Below, piece by piece: positions 14,108 to 14,197 of a stretch of DNA of 14,197 bases; position 1 is the first letter of the stretch; the number at the start of each line of letters is the position of its first letter. The position numbers and the translations under genes were made by a program. Under the pieces are notes generated by a model. It was not told the DNA's origin, ran no database searches, and saw only the letters and a program-made list of their open reading frames with translations. The stretch spans positions 1 to 14,197 of the forward strand of contig MNXO01000027.1 in assembly GCA_001872995.1 (NCBI GenBank), written 5' to 3'. Origin of the DNA: Bacteroidetes bacterium CG2_30_32_10. GTDB lineage: Bacteria > Bacteroidota > Bacteroidia > Bacteroidales > CG2-30-32-10.

Positions 14108-14197
14108 ATGAGCAAAAGTATACATTTTTTTGGACAATCTGTTTTCGGACAGCTAATTTCTTTAATTGATTCAAACATCATTTCAAAAGCCACCAAA
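14108..14197 (+). CDS. IS4-family transposase with DUF4372 N-terminus (5' part only)
   Basis: Thirty codons from ATG at 14108 to the window edge read MSKSIHFFGQSVFGQLISLI and onward. This matches the start of DUF4372-type IS4-family transposases of Bacteroidota (M-x-K-S-x-x-F-x-G-Q-x-x-F-x-Q-L). The DDE catalytic domain is outside the window, so activity cannot be judged. Confidence 0.75.
   Translation, partial: MSKSIHFFGQSVFGQLISLIDSNIISKATK

Larger units (their letters stand above)
14018..14197 (+). mobile_element. Left end of an IS4-like insertion sequence (truncated by the window)
   Basis: The transposase start below is preceded at 14018-14034 by ACTGTTGTCCGATAAAA, a plausible left terminal repeat. 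The exact boundary is uncertain because the right end, target-site duplication and second terminal repeat lie outside the window. Confidence 0.55.

Noticed and set aside
1..14197. CRISPR array, tRNA, rRNA, toxin-antitoxin or phage defence genes
   Set aside because: No regularly spaced repeats, no cloverleaf, and no proteins of those classes were found on either strand.

Overview
The window looks like chromosomal DNA from an AT-rich member of the Bacteroidota. Three signs point that way: type IX secretion (T9SS) C-terminal sorting domains on two exported peptidases, a DUF5723-type outer-membrane protein, and promoter-like TAnnTTTG boxes. It carries five blocks.

Left edge (1-2605): the last codons of a truncated + strand gene (perhaps mutY), a hairpin terminator, and a minus-strand gene for a secreted zinc carboxypeptidase (M14) with a T9SS tail. 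Next (2606-5176), also on the minus strand, a compact signalling operon: a LiaF-like membrane protein, a LytS-type histidine kinase and a LytTR response regulator, spaced 12-13 bp apart. The kinase frame is broken by an apparent 1-nt loss just before its C-terminal ATP-binding glycine box. A small lipoprotein gene with its own strong terminator follows (5298-5866).

Centre (6047-9930): a methionine operon on the + strand. It has a recognisable Bacteroidota promoter, a SAM-I riboswitch with a long P1 stem, a possible 38-codon leader ORF, a long inverted repeat, then metY-metA-hom. The gene set encodes homoserine dehydrogenase, homoserine O-acetyltransferase (a MetA-family enzyme with the Glu111 acetyl-CoA signature) and O-acetylhomoserine sulfhydrylase. 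Together they take aspartate semialdehyde to homocysteine by direct sulfhydrylation. The stop codon of the leader ORF lies inside one arm of the inverted repeat, and no intrinsic terminator is visible after the aptamer, so the mode of control is an open question.

Right part (9921-13948): a DUF5723-type protein on the minus strand, an exported protein resembling a zincin with a degenerate active site, an intergenic region with a 20-bp perfect inverted repeat, and a C39-like cysteine peptidase with an Fn3-like domain and a T9SS tail. The last gene is split by a second apparent 1-nt loss. Two single-base losses in 14 kb, each followed by an intact well-conserved domain, suggest either real phase variation or decay, or systematic indel errors in the assembly. 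The window ends in the first 30 codons of an IS4-like (DUF4372) transposase.

The bulk is ordinary Bacteroidota gene content. I see no clear new defence or mobile system. The most interesting regulatory candidate is the riboswitch, leader ORF and inverted repeat arrangement upstream of metY.
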